From positions 42,841,550-42,905,549 of the forward strand of contig OV277864.1 of NCBI GenBank assembly GCA_922989275.2: a DNA stretch of 64,000 nt. The letters are read 5' to 3'. The notes under the pieces were generated by a model. It had not been told where the DNA came from. It worked only from the letters and a program-made list of their open reading frames with translations, and searched no databases. Positions 12,901 to 27,900 of the stretch are shown piece after piece. The stretch is from Gari tellinella (lineage: Eukaryota; Mollusca; Bivalvia; Cardiida; Psammobiidae). Position 1 is the first letter of the stretch. Each line of letters opens with the position of its first letter. Position numbers and translations under genes: made by a program.

Positions 12901-15900
12901 TAAGAGATATTGTGAATATTTCAAACTGGTAAACCCTGGTGTCTCATCCCAAATGCTATGATGTGACTACTCATTAGAATAAACTATTCTATCAAGTAGC
13001 AGATCATAGGGTTTGCTTGAGGCATAAAATTTTAATGAGAAATCGTTGGAAATAACTTGTTTACTTAATCTTTAGACCTATCCTGGGCCCTGCGAGTTAA
13101 CCCATTACTCCATAAATACACCTTTTATGCTTTAATTTATTCCTCCACTGAGGAAAGTTGTTCCACTTTATACAGTCACGAATATACATAATAATATATA
13201 TTTCCTATAACCTAGCAGAGGGTAGCTTAAAACAGGCTGAAAGTCAAGCAGAATGTGCCTTAGGGCACATTCTGCTTTACTTTCAACCTGCTTTAAGTTG
13301 TCATTCATTTTCAGCACTAGAAACAAGCTATGGGGTAATGTGTATACTAGCTTCCTATTATCTGAAGCCATAAGAGAATATCTACTGAAGACTGAGAGCG
13401 ACAGAGTGAAGTATCGGGACATTAGAACAGCATCAGAGGAATGACAGGAGAGAACAGGAGAGAAAGTTAAACCTGCATTGACTGACCATTCAATATAAAT
13501 AGGCATGAGCAGCCATTAACCTTTTCCTCCACAGCCAACCGTGCAAGTCACCTATATTCTGTGTTAACCCATTATCCAATAAATATGCATTAATTTATTC
13601 CTCCGTTAAGTAAATAGTTCCACATATTAAGGCAAAAATATGTTACATAAGAAATACTTTCTATATCCTGTTTTTTTCTATATCCTAGCAGATGCTAGCT
13701 TAAAACAGGCTGAAAGCAAAGCAGAATGCACGTTGAGGAGCATTCTGCTTTACTTTCAACCTGTCTTAAGTGATCAGCTGTCTTCATAACTAGAAACAGG
13801 CTATGGGTTAATGTGTTAAGGCAGGTAAATGCTTAAGGCAAGGTGACAGTTGAGTAAAGCAGAATAGCTCCTACAGGAGCTTACTGCTTAACAGTCATCC
13901 TACTTTAAGGTGTCACTGGTTTTAAACGCAGTGAATCATCATTAGAGTGCATTACTCAGGGCTGTGTAAGTGTCATGTGGTGTTAATGTGGAGGAAGGGG
14001 TTAAAAAATAGTTTGGCACTTATGTGGAGGAAAGGGTGATAACTGTCTGTATAGCCACCCGTCTTTAACTCATTAATTCATTCCTCCAGTGAAGGAAATA
14101 GTTCCAATTTATACAGTCATGAATATGCACCATAAGAAATATTCCTGATATCCTAACAGATGGTAGCTTAAAGCATGTTGAAACTAAAGCAGAATGCCCC
14201 TTAAAGCAAATTCTGCTTTATTTTCATCCTGCTTTAAGTTAGCGGTCTTCAAAACTAGAAACAGGCTATTGGGTAATAGATTAAAACTATGATATTTCCT
14301 AATAGAATGGCCAATCAAGACAGATTTAAACTGTTTTAATTTTTTCTGCAACTGTATACAAGAGAATCAGATAAGAAACCAAGGTCATTCAAAGCGTCAT
14401 AGAACACAGGTTTTCTGTAGCATGTGTAAAGACAGACTGCTTTGTTTTTAGCGAGTTTGAGCCACTGAAAATAAAACTAATTTCATTCCATCTAAGGAAC
14501 ACCTTGGCACACCTTAAAAACACACACTAGAAGTAGTACAGAAATATGTTAATAGTTACTCGACAATATCGGCTTCTCTGTACTGTTCCGTCACCTCCGC
14601 ATGCCTGAATAGGAAATACAACAAACGCCCGACTTTTATACCTCTGGGACCCAATTTCATAAAACCATGATCTATGATAAATTTTTTCTTAAAATACAGT
14701 AAAACCATAATATAATAAACTTTTGAAAAACATACTCAGTAACAGTTTTAAATACAGGCTATGGCTTAAAGCAAGATGAAAGTAAAGCAGAAAGCTCCTA
14801 AAGGGGCTTTCTGCTTTACTTTCCTCTTGCTTTAAGTAGTCACCTGTCTATTAGAAGACCTAAAAAAGTATATTTTGTAGAGGTTGCAAGTGTAAGTTTT
14901 ACTGTACATACTATCATTGCTAAGACAAGTCTGTAATGTATCTACCCATGTCACACAATGTTTATGTCTTTGAAATCCAATTTCTTTTCTTATAAACTAT
15001 AGTACTACACTGCCATACCCTGTAACAGAACTGCTGATCTGTGTCTGCACCGTCTTCAATGTCCCAGAACCTTTATTCCTTATGGTATGTCTCAAACTAA
15101 GGCTCATAAGCGGAGAAAACTCAAATCACCCAGCATCCTCTTTTTACCACTTCTTCACACCCAATGTTGCTGCAACTTATTAGAATCGTCACAAAGAGAC
15201 AATTCTAATGAGTGGTTACACCACAGGATTTGGAGAAGAAGCAATGATTTTGAGTATTTGAAATACTTCCCCTATCTTGAGTTGTCAAATGATGCAAAAG
15301 GTAGGGAGACCAGTGGTATACACCATGCTTTAGCTTAGGTTCAGTCAAAATGACATAACAAAACCCACCATGCTATTGCAGTCAAACTGTGTTATACAGC
15401 CACTCTCGAAATAAACACAAATCTGCCACACACGTGATTACTAAATGCAGGGCAAAAGTAAAGCAGCAAGTTCCTTAAGGAGCTTTCCACTTTACTTTTG
15501 TCCTGCAGTGAGCTACTTTTCTATCCAAGACATTGTTTTTTCTTTCGAGTGGTTGTTTAACACAAGTTTGACTGTATAGTATGTACAGTTAAACCTAAGT
15601 CTAGCTACCACTCAATGAAGATTCAAGAAGCATAGAGACAGTTTATTGATTCAGGCAGGAAAAAGTATGAGCTTTCTGCATTTCTGTTGTCCTGCAATCT
15701 ATGTGCAAGATTACTATTGACTAAATCATCTTGTTATGAGTGGTATACAACACAGGTTTGTACTGTATCTTCAACTGTGTCAAAGTATATTCTTGTAGCC
15801 TATCCATGCATTAACCCTTTTCCAGCTATTAACCCATTTTATGCCTGATACACTTTTAGCTGTACCTCAAGGCAAACAGTTTTGATCTCAGATCAGGCCC

Positions 15901-18900
15901 CACATGAGATCAAAACTGTTTGCAGCAAAGTCAATATTCTATCAGAAACTACTAAAATCTTTTGCAATTATTTGAGTTATACTCGCTACAGACGACATTT
16001 TAAAATGGCCGCCAAATATTACCCAGCATACAATGGGTTAAAGTAATATCAATACAGTAGTATCAACACTTTTAGAAAACAGTGTAGACCCAGATAAGAC
16101 AGCTCCTTAAGGAGCTGTCTGATCAGGGTCTACACTGATTTCTTATAGGATCCATCTTTCGTGAGTTTTCTTGTGGAAAAAGTTTCTTTACTGTAGCAAA
16201 TGTAATGAGTTTTATATATGAATATTTAGCTGGAAAAGGGTTAAGTGAATGCCTCAATGTGTTATTTAGAAAGATCAATTTGGGGAGAGGTTTCCAAGCC
16301 ATGCTAATTTGTCCATTTCGTTAAAAAAAAAGAAGAAGAAAAAAAAGAATTGTCACCAATTGGCTTGCAAATACCGTCTGGGTAACTGCTTAATTGGTAT
16401 AATTACTTTTATCATACTAAAACATTGACAGTGAAAAAGCCGATGAGATGCTTTAACTTTGAAATCCAGGTATGTATGACTGGTAGATTTTCAAGTTAAT
16501 GAAATTTCAATCGTAGAAATACAAATGATTTAATTCAATTAATTAACACTCAACTATTTCTCAACACAATTCTTACTAAATTTTTCTATTTTTATTTTTA
16601 ATTTCTTTATTTTTAAGAACATATCCCTGAAAAGATTTTGATATGAAATAAGTTTCAGAAAACCTTGGCCTTGAATTCACCAATACATTCTCAGACTTGA
16701 GTTTCAAGCAAACAAAAAAAGTCCCATCACTTTGGTTTGGCTCTTATTTAACCCATAACACCATAAATACGCATTTTGACGCCAGGAATTTATTCTTCCA
16801 CTCAAGAAAATAGTTCAAGTTTATGCAGTCAGGAATATGTAATATAAGAAATATTTTCTTTATTCTATCAGATGGTAGCTTAAAACAGGCTGAAAGTTAA
16901 GCAGAATGCGCCTTAAGGCGCATTCTGCTTGACTTTCAACCTGTTTTAAGTAGTCTCATATTTTCAATGTTAGAAACAGGCTATTGGGTAAAGGGTTAAA
17001 GGTCAATTTCCCAATATCGTTAAAGTATTTTACACAGTGCAGACCCTCCTAGATCCCTCTGATCCGGGTCTACACTGTTTGTAAATACGGTACAGTAAAA
17101 CCTGTGTAAAGCTGCAACTCAAAAGAAGTGGTGCCTTTGGCAGGAAAAAAGTGATACCGGTATGTAGGATCTTTCTGCATTACTATTGTCCTGCATTAGG
17201 CAGCACCGTGTCTAAAGAAATCTTCAACTTTATTGAATGACAGCTGAACACAGATTTTTCTGTTTTAACCCAGGTCCTGCACAATAAGGGGAATACTTAC
17301 AACATAAAACCATATTTTTACCATGGCAATAACAGGGCTCCAGATAAGAGCAAGGGAGCCATTTTTTTCAAATTTTTCTACTGTATGTATCCATTGGATC
17401 CTATGGTATGACCACTTGTACCCTATGGTGTGACCACTTGTTAGAATCGTCACAAAGTGACGATTCTAACAAGTGGTCACACCATAGGGTTTGGTGGAGA
17501 CATAAAGATTTTAGTGTTTGAAATACTCTCCTTATCTGGAACACTGCAGTGAATAATAAATCACCAATCCTTGATTATATAATTCTCTTCCCCTATCCAA
17601 TGTAAGGCTGTAGTTCCCTAAATACTTGCCTCTTCAAGTAGACCTCATTCTGTAGAAAGTCCTGGAACTTGATCTCCATGTTACGTTCCCTGGCTTCAAT
17701 CTTCAGCTGTTTCTCAGACTTGGGACAGGCACAACACTGGCCATTCATTGTGGCATTCCTTTCTTCCTCTTCTTCTTTCTGGGAGTCATCAAGACCAGTG
17801 CTCAAAGCTACAGAAGAATTGAAAGACAGTGAATCATACAACAGTAAAACACCTCTATTACGACTACTAAATTGGGTTGGTGTTTTGGTGTTTACAGGTG
17901 GCTGGTTATAGGAACTTTCTGCTTTACTATCACATTGCTTTAAGCTGTTTTACTTTCACCTTGCTTTAAGCTCTTTTACTTTCACCTTGCTTTAAGCTCT
18001 TTCACTTTCACCTTGCTTTAAGCTCTTTTACTTTCACCTTGCTTTAAGCTGTCACTGTCTTGCCTACAATCAACCAGCTTTCTTTCAATGGTTGTAATAG
18101 AGGGCTTCTAGAGCTTTCTGCTTTACTTTCATCCTGCTATTAGCAATAACCTGCCTACAACACCGATAGCTAGTGTGTTTGTTGAGTGGCCATAACGGCT
18201 GGTTTTACTGTACTATACTCTCAAAATATGTCTATTAACCCTTAGCCCGCCAAATAAATTGTTGTCTGCTATATTTCTCGTCTGCTTCAAGTTTCAAAGT
18301 GCTTCAAAGCTGCTCAAAATTGCTGAAAATGTTGTCCGAGTGTCAAACAGCTTGGATTTGGATGAGACGCCGAGTTACTCGGCGTCTCATCCTGATCCAA
18401 GCTGTTTGCATATGGAGCTATAGTCGTGCGTGGCAGGCTAAGGGTTAAAGTGGCGCGAGAAGAAAACAAATCTGATATGTCTAGACCTGAAACATTGCAA
18501 GTTTGTAGTACACTCTTATCATGCCAACAGTTGACACAACAAGTGTCTGTGAGCAGTCGGAATCACACAATAATCTTCAAACAAAACTACAATAACTGTT
18601 AACAATCTACTTTCAAAATTGTCCATAATTCAAGAATTGTTTTCCATAAAGATGGGTAACAGAATGATTGGATTTCTTAACCCATAACCCCATAAATACA
18701 CCTTTTTACGCCTTTAATCAATTCTTCCACTGAAAAAAATAGTTTAAATTTATACTGTCACAAATGAAATTTATAGGAAACATTTTCTATATTCTAGCAG
18801 ATAATAGCTTAAAGCAGACTGAAAGTAAAGCAGAATGCGCCTTAAGAGGCATTCTGCTTTACTTTCAACCTGCTCTAAGTGGTCACATATCTTCCATACA

Positions 18901-21900
18901 AGAAACAACTATGGGGTAATGGGTTAAAGCGTGCATGAAAATAAGTAATAACATGTGTGTCAGAGACTTAAGACTATACAGATTAATTCCGGTGTTCAAG
19001 AGTGGAAATCAATCAAGACTCATTCTTTCAAACAAACTTCTGTCAAATCTATTGCGCAACCAGTCAACGACAAGCCATGATAACCCCTAAACGTTATATG
19101 GCTGTTTATCGAATAACAAAAGTAGTGTAGAAAGCTCCTAAGGGAGCTTTCTACTACTTTTGTTCTGCAGTAAACAGGCAGGTGTGTTAAATGGATTTTC
19201 TAGTGAATGCTGGCTGTACACAGGTCTCATAGTATTCAGTTTATATACTGCTTTAGGAAGACCTTTAAAGACATATCATCCACATTTCTCATACTACCAT
19301 GGTATGATAGGCTTTCATGCTCTGACGTCAATCTATCACGATTTATATCGGTCTAGCGCAAATCTTTGCTAAATACAAATTAGCAAATCCGGGACATTTG
19401 AAACTTTTTTTTAAATTAATTGCTTTTATCACACACTACTTTGTCCTCAAGGTGCAAACTGAACTGCAAACAGTGTAGACCTGAAGGAGCAATCTGATCA
19501 GGGTCTACACTGTTTACTCAGGCCAGTCTGTTCCAATACTTAGTGTCATAACTGTACTCATTTTGTCTGGAGCCTTGATCTACTTTCAGCAATCTGCCTA
19601 TATAACCTCCACCCTACAGAATATCATTTTGTCTGTACACTAAATGTCGCGGTATACGTACGATCTATACAGTAGTCCCGAAGCTCATACTCCTTTGGGT
19701 CTAGTTCCCTCTTCTGCCAGTACACCTCATAATGACTGATGTTACCGTTGGGCTTGTCGGGCGGCTTCCATGTGATGTGCAGCTCACCTGATACCAGAGC
19801 CCTCACTTGTAAGTCTGTTGGACTGGTTGATACTGAAATAGTATGTGTACATGTGCATGAGTAAATGTCCTGGAAACAGAACCTGAAAATAAGGCCAGGT
19901 TTACTGGGAGGCATTTAAGGCCAGCTTAACTGGGAGGCATTTAAGGCCAGATTAACTGTGAGGCATTTAAGGACAGCTTAACTGGGAGGCATTTAAGGCC
20001 AGGTTAACTTTGAGGCATTTAATGCCAGGTTAACAGGGAGGCATTAAATGCCAGGGTAACAGGGAGGCATTTAATGTCAGGGTAACTGAGAGGCATTTAA
20101 TGTCAGGGTAACTGGTGGGTATTTAAGGAAAGGTTAATTTTTTACTCTATCCATATGCAACATTGCTTTGAAATTATTGTCTGCAAAAATTATCTGGGAC
20201 TGTACATAAAATGCCTTTTATATTTCATGATGTTCAGCACTACTTGGTGTAGAAACATTAAAAGGTGTAATAAGACGTATTCATGAACTAATGGGTTAAG
20301 TAATAGACTTCAATTCTCACCTTCAGGTGCTGTGCGGAAGTATATGACATCACTGATGGCTCCCTTGCTGGCTTTGGTTGTGGTCAGGGTGGATACATAG
20401 GCTGCATAATGGGTCCAAGGTTTAAGACCCGTGATGTACTGAAGACTGTAGTTCTTGGAATCATCTGGCATAAACTCTTCTGTTTTCCACCTAAATGATT
20501 AAAGAATTTGTTTGTGTTAACTCTTATCATGCTGAATTGTCGTCTTATACTAATATATTGTCTGTACAAATTTAATACTCAAATCTCTTCTTTTTTTTTT
20601 TCTTTTTAAAGAGATGAAAAGTTGAAGATGAGTGACAAACAGTAACATGGCATCTGATCTGGATCCACACTGTTCACCATGATAAGGGTTAAGTTAAAAT
20701 TATTTTAACACTCCTATACACATGTGTAAAATTGATATCTTCAATACATGTCTTCCGGCAACAAAGTTGATTTTAAAGCACTTCCATTCTTAAAATATTA
20801 TCAGAGTGTCAAAAAGTTTGGATCAAATGAGAATCAGAGTTACTCAGCATCTCATCAGGATCAAAACTGTTTGCAACAGTTATCACAAATTTACCGCAGA
20901 GTGTATTTCCTCTTTATCGCATGTGGAGGAAAGTGTATAAAGGGCAGTAACTTCGTAAATTACTAACAGTAATTGTGGTTTACTATCATGTTCCAGCATT
21001 ATTGTACTCGAGACTTTCGGATTTATAGAAGTACAGTAAAAACCTCTCTATTACCATTCTTCTAAAATGGAGGCTAATTGATTGCATTAAAGACAGGCGA
21101 CAGCTTAAAGCAAGGTGACAGTAAAACAGAAAGCTCCAAGAGGAGCTTTCTGTTTTACTGTCACCTTGCTTTAAGGTGTCTTTATAGCTTTATAACTGCA
21201 AAAATTGTGTTTTTAACCTTTTTTCCGATTTTGATAGCCGACATTCTGTTCTACATTTTACCAAAATCTCAAAAACCAAACCAAACGCATTACACGGCTA
21301 TCTAATCAATAAATCACACCTCATTAAGCACTCCGTAGTCCAGCCACGTGACAACCTAGAGGAGTTCTCCAGCTGCTGTTGCGTGATTTATGGGTCTCGC
21401 ATGTTAAAATCATTATTGAATTATGATTGGTATATTTTATTAAGGGTGGAGCTAAGGAAAATCGCTTATGAAATATGTGTCTTCTTATTGGTTGAAACAA
21501 GAAGGACATAGTTGAACCCCGGGGGTATTCGCACTGTGTCAGACAGTCAAAATGACACGCTTATCAGTTAATTGACGTTTTCGGCACCTCCTTATTTTCA
21601 AACACGCCGCATCTTTGGACAACGATTGTGTTCGCGGTAGGGGTCCGATTTTCATGCGGTTTAAAGCAGATGAAAGGTTATTATCTTCTCTAGTGAACCG
21701 TGTCTCAGAATGTTGATGAGGTTCTCCAGCTGTTTACAGCAAAGCATTACGTAATAGAAATCGACTTTAAACGGTAAAATAACTTTGATCTTACTTAATA
21801 ATAGTTGGAAGGGGAATTTTAAAAATCTGAGACACGGATCCCTAGATATGTTACTGAAGTGTATTATGGGCAATTTTAAAGGCGTTACAAATTAAGACGG

Positions 21901-24900
21901 CTTTGAAATCGCTGTTTGAATTTTTTTTAAATTTGTCTTATAAAATCGTAAAAAAATAAAATATTTTTTTAAAAAAGACATTTTGTGGTGACATGTGTAC
22001 CACTTAAACCATTCAGCTATAAAATGGGGGAATAAATTATAAATCATGATGATAAATAAGAAAAATCCGCTTGCAGTATCGAAACTATAAAGCTACCTTA
22101 AGCAGTCACCTGTCATAAACAGCAAATGACACAATTTAGTGGTCATAGAGGTTTTACTGTATACTGGTTATAGTCAATAATACTGGGCTACTGTCAATAC
22201 TTACTCTCTGTCAGAACAGGCATCCCTGCCGCCATAGATGGATATGTTCTTCTCCTCCCTGGAATACAATCAGAGTAGTAAATCACGTCTCCAGATAAAT
22301 GGAGTATTACAAAAACTAAAATTATCCACACATTCTACAAAATTTTGTCATAGATCCAGATAAGGAGAGTATTTCAAAAACTAAAATCTTTTATTTCTGT
22401 GTTAAACCCTATAGTGTTACTACTCATTAGAATCGTCTCTTCGAGACGATTCTAATGAGTAGTAACACCATAGGATTTGGTGCTAAATGGTTAAATGAGT
22501 AAGAAATGTTGGATTTATTCAGTTGACTTCCTCTTACATGAAACCCTGGTTAATTCATAGGAAAATCAATAAGGGACATACTTCAGTACACAGGATCTTC
22601 AATATCTCTGGTATATATGTATTCATTCATGTTTAACATTGTAAAAATCTGGATTATTTTGCTTTATCTCGATTCAAGCTGTCACCGCTATTCTTTATCT
22701 TAAATGCATACGGTACTAAGGAGTGCGTATAGGTGCTTATGTGGAGGAAAGGGTTAACAACAACCCCTCAGCTCTAGCTTGGGCCCTTAAAATTTACAGT
22801 AAATCCTCTCTATAACGATCATTCAATTGTGATATTTATTAGGTGTTTAAGACAATTATTGCTTTAAGCAAGGTGACAATAAAACAGAAAGCTCCTTTAG
22901 GGGGCTTTCTGTTTTACAGTCACCTTGCTTTAAGTTGTCACATGTCTTTTATACGATCAATTAGCATTCTTTTTAATGGTCGTAAAAGAGAGGTTTTACT
23001 TATAAATCATAGGAGCCCATCTGGCCCGAAAGTCAAAAGTATGTGTCTGTATTCTTAAGATAATCAAACTTACGTTTCTTTGTGGTTCAATGTGTAACTT
23101 ATGAGGTGGCGTTTGTCTGTCAAGTTGAAAACTGACCACCGAAACAGGGCCATGTGAACTGATGCCTTCACAACAACCAAGGACAGCTTCTCAACGTCAC
23201 CTGTAGTGGCCATATATCATAACATAATATATATAATAGAGCTCCAGATAAGGTGAGTATTTCAAATTTTGAAATGTTTATATTTCTCAACCAAACCCTA
23301 TGATATAACTACTCATTAGAATCGTCTCGAAGAATGAGTAGTGACAACATGGGGTTTATAGAGAAAAAGTAGAACATGGTGAAATTACAAAATGTTGGAA
23401 ATGTTCGGTGTACTCACACTTATCTGGAGCCCTGTATATAATAACATAACATTTAAAAGTGACATCACTATTTAGTGTACCAAAAATGCCTTGCTGTTTG
23501 TTTTTAATTTCATAAAGTTTCTATACATACTTCTTAAGAACTCTGATCTGAAGCTGCTTTAGCTTTAATATGTTTAAAACTGGTGAAAATGTTTTATTAT
23601 CTAAACCATTTCATTACATAAACCAAGCTTGTATTCATAAATGGAAAGATAATATCCCTGTCAAGTTTGTTTTACGTGTCAAACAGTTTGGCTCCAGATC
23701 AGGCGTCGGATCATGCGGCATCTGATCAGGATCTAAACTTTTTGACAAACATATCAATGTTTTCTAAGTTCTTTAATAAATTTTTTCAAGTTAAAAAAAA
23801 TTAAAAATTCTGAAATTTAAAATTTAAAAGAAGAGGAAATCTTGAAGCAGACTGTGTCATGGCATTGACCTTATTAGATGAGTATTTCAGTGATATTGGC
23901 AGTGAAGAGGTAAACATTTATCTACAAACTTACATGGTTCTTGGTCACCATTGGTCAGTACATCAACATCATCATCTGTTGTCTTGTTGCTAAGGCCTGT
24001 GGCTTTGACTAAATGCATGATCTTCTTGTAACAGAGTCTGGGATTGGCTTGAAATGAGACTGTTCCATTACCAAATTTCAGTGTACTGGTCACGTTGTCA
24101 AGGAATAGTTCTTGAAGGTTCAGGTTTTGGAATACCACCAATGCATATCTGTAACAGACACCAATAGCTATGATGGTCACTACTATAATCACTTACAGAT
24201 TAAAAGAGAAGTCATTCAAAATCACAATATCTACGTATTATTGATTTTATGATTGCTAATTTGGAATTGATTTTACTATTCTGAGCACTGATAAACTTCG
24301 ATTAAAAAGCACAAAGCAGGGCTAAGACAGATAAGAGGGAGAAAACTGAACAAATCCGACATTTTCTCACTCATGTTGGCAGCAAGTTCTATGGTGTTAC
24401 TACTCATTAGAATCATCTCTTCGGGACAATTCTGTTGAGTAGTAACACCATAGCATAAGATTTAATGCAGTAATTAAGATTATATTTTTTGAGATACTCC
24501 TCTTTTCTGGAGCTCTGACAAAGATATACATAGCAAAACTATGTAGAATGTGTGGATAATATGACTAAACCATTATCTGCTATGGTAAATGAAAGACATG
24601 TCTCTAATGATTATCTATAGTACTTGTTATACATATTGAAATGATATAATAGTTACCAACACTGCATAAAGATTATTTAGTGTTTCATTTTTGTTATATA
24701 TTCAGTGAGCACGGCCCTTGTACTTAACTCTTATGTATCACATCTGGGAGTGGATATGTCTTTATATGGTCAATATTTGTTTTACAATATATCAAAACAG
24801 TTATCGCTTATACAGACAAACCTTTCCCCATTTCTAGCCTATATTATTACTCATTAACCAACCCCTTTCCTCCCTGAAACCTCAAATGGACAATTCTAGT

Positions 24901-27900
24901 TTTCAATTTAGTCTATTCCACTTTTGACTTTTTACAGTAGATTTTTACAATATCTGTCAAAATGACAAACAGTGTAGACCCTGAACAGAGGGCCCCTTAA
25001 GGAGCTTCTGATCAGGGTCTACACTGTTTGCATAGTACGAAGTGTATTCCTCACAGGTAGGCTACGCTGTTTGCAAATGACGTATATATGCGTGACTAGG
25101 GTTCAAACAGTTAAGATGCCTTTTCATGCTTCGCTCCTATCCAGCTAAAGAAACATTTCCTTTATTCTGACAGGTGACTGATTAAAGCAGGCTGAAAGTA
25201 AAACAGAAATCTCTCTATGGGAGACTTCTGCTTTAACTTTTCGCCAGCTTTATCAGTCACAAGAATAATTTCACAAAATTAGTTGTCTTGTATCAAAAAA
25301 GTGATCAGGCTCTAAACTGTTTGCCATTTCGATTAAAAAGAATTTGCCCAAACATTGTTATTTTCTAAATTCAACTGCAATGCCTTTGCATTTTGATTGT
25401 GTTTAAACGGGAAAGAATAATGTTTTTTCCACTGCAGATTATGATGTTGCTAACTATTGTTGGACCTATAACAAAATGCTTGACTTTATGAGAGATGGGA
25501 GATTACCTGTCCCGGTAGAGTTCCTCTCCGCCGATTATTTTCAGATTCTTTAAGAAGTGTAAGGACAGGAGTGCATAGGAGTCGTAGATACGAACGAATT
25601 TGGTCACTTCTTCTATTTGAGCTAGATTCTCCTCAAGTTCCTTCATGACACGATCTGAAACACAAAGACAAATTAACTTAACCCATTGCCAAAATTCTGT
25701 GTTACTTTCAGCCTGGTTCAAGCTATCGTGTGTTAGGATATTAGAAATATATCTTATAATATATATTCAGTTGGAATTATTTTCTTCAGTGGAGGAAAAA
25801 ATCAAATGTGTATATATATGGAGTAATGGGTTAACTCTTTCCTCCCTGAAACTTAAAATGTAAAATTCTAGTTTCCATTTTAGTCTAGTCCATTTCTGAC
25901 TTTTAAGGGTTGTATTTGTCATGTTTGGCATTATGACAAACAGTGAAGACCCTGATCAGAGGGCTCCGAAAGGAGCCCTCTGATCAGGGTCTTCACTGTT
26001 TGCATAGGACAAGTGTACCATTCACATGCACACTGTTTGAAAAGCACGCCTATACGCGGGACCAGGGTTCAAAGGGTTAAGGAACAATGTTGATATGTTC
26101 AGTCTACTCTTTCTTATCTAGAGTCCTGTGAATGGGCCAATACAAGTGAACCTGGGCTCCAGATAAGAGGGAGTAAACTGCACAAATCCAACATTTTCTC
26201 ACATATTTTAGCATCAAATCCTATGGTGTAACTACTCATTAGAATCGTCTCTACGAGACGATTCTAATGAGTAGTGACACCATAGGGTTTCATGCAGAAA
26301 TAAAAGATTTCAGTTTTTGAAATAACCCCCTTATCTGGAGCGCTGCAAGTGAACTAACAATTGCAAACCATGCAAAGATCTTGCAATAGATTAAGTCCAA
26401 CGAGAATGTATGAAATCAATAACAGTCTAACAATGAAAATTCTGAATATGCATTGATTAGGTTGGCAAATGTTTCGACACTGTATGATGCATCCTGTAAA
26501 CCTTTCCTTAAAAGCCAAACATTAAATCATCTATATCCAACTGTGTTTATGACAAGTAAATGCTTAAAGCAAGATGAAAATAAAGCAGAACACTCTTACA
26601 TAAGTGATATGAGTGTCAAAAAGTTTTGATCCAGATCAGATGCCGCATTGTGTGGCGTCTGATCTGGATCGAAACTGTTTGGATAATAATTTTAGTGTTA
26701 TAGAGCTTGGGTTAATGTTTTTATTTCATATTGATTCAACCCGTATTTCAAAGTTAAAATGTGGCTCAGCCACGTTTTACCTTTGAAACACCGGTATGTT
26801 TGAGATATAGGAGTAGCTGAATTGCTCTTTATGCTTGGGTGTTAACCAATTACCCCATAGCCTGTTTTTTAATTTTGAAAATAAGTGACCACTTAAAGCA
26901 AGTTGAAAGTAAAGCAGAATGCGCCCTAAGGCACATTCTGCTTTACTTTCAGGGCGCATTCTGCTTTACTTTCAGCCTGCTTTAAGCTACCACCTGTTAG
27001 AAAAAAGAAAATATTTCTTATGATACATATGCATGGCTGTATAGATTGGAACTATTTTCTACAGCGGAGGAATAAACTGGATGCGCTAAAGGACGCTTCT
27101 ATAAGGGAAAGGATTAATGATTACACTGTCTTGACACTGGTTCTTAATTTTCTGTTAAAAACACATAAATGCCCTACATTATTAATATAGGGAAACATTT
27201 ATTATCAAAAGCGCCTCATTAATCAACATCAATCCCACATATAATTTTTAATGTGCTTTTGTTTTGTTACATAAATGATTATGTATACATACAAATAACC
27301 TTAAACAGATTGATCAAAATATTTTATAGAATTGATATTGCCTGCCTATGTGCATAGAAAATATTTTTTTGCCCAATTTCCAATGTTTCTATATATTTAT
27401 AATTTCATTTTATAATTTATTTACATATTTGCATTTCAAAATATTCTGTAATAGATTTCCCCATTCAAAATTATAATGAAAACATTTCAAAGAAAACATG
27501 AATGTTTGCATGTTCCTTCATAGATAAAGTAGTGAGATTCCCGGGCAGAACTTCAGATAAGGAGTACACTGAACAAATCCAACATCTCTTACTTATTTCA
27601 GCACAAAATCATATAGTGTCCCTACTAATTAGAATCATCTCGAAGAGCCAATTCTAATGAGTAGTGACACCATAGGGTTTAATGCAGAAATAAAGATTTT
27701 GGTTTTGGAAATACTTTCCTTATCCACTGGGGGCCAACTAGGTATTACCATGAAATGTTTTGCTACGACAACTTATATGGGTATTATAACAGATTTGTAT
27801 TGCTACGAAGGCAACTTTGTTTTTGTAGACAAACATTTCTCACTGTATACAGTGACTTCGTAGCAATAGAAATTTATCATAATACCCATATTGGTTGTCG

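Noticed and set aside
13168..13506. 112-codon minus-strand frame
   Set aside because: It lies mostly within a family A palindrome. Many similar frames in the window (peptides with [27 protein letters not shown] text, split by arms) are read-throughs of this repeat.
15087..15338. 83-codon plus-strand frame with a basic start
   Set aside because: It runs through a family C hairpin and has no homology I recognise; open by chance.
17621..17627. GT donor CAA/gtattt for the insert-domain exon
   Set aside because: It ends in phase 0, whereas the next exon needs a two-base overhang; the GC donor two bases into the preceding codon fits both phase and consensus.
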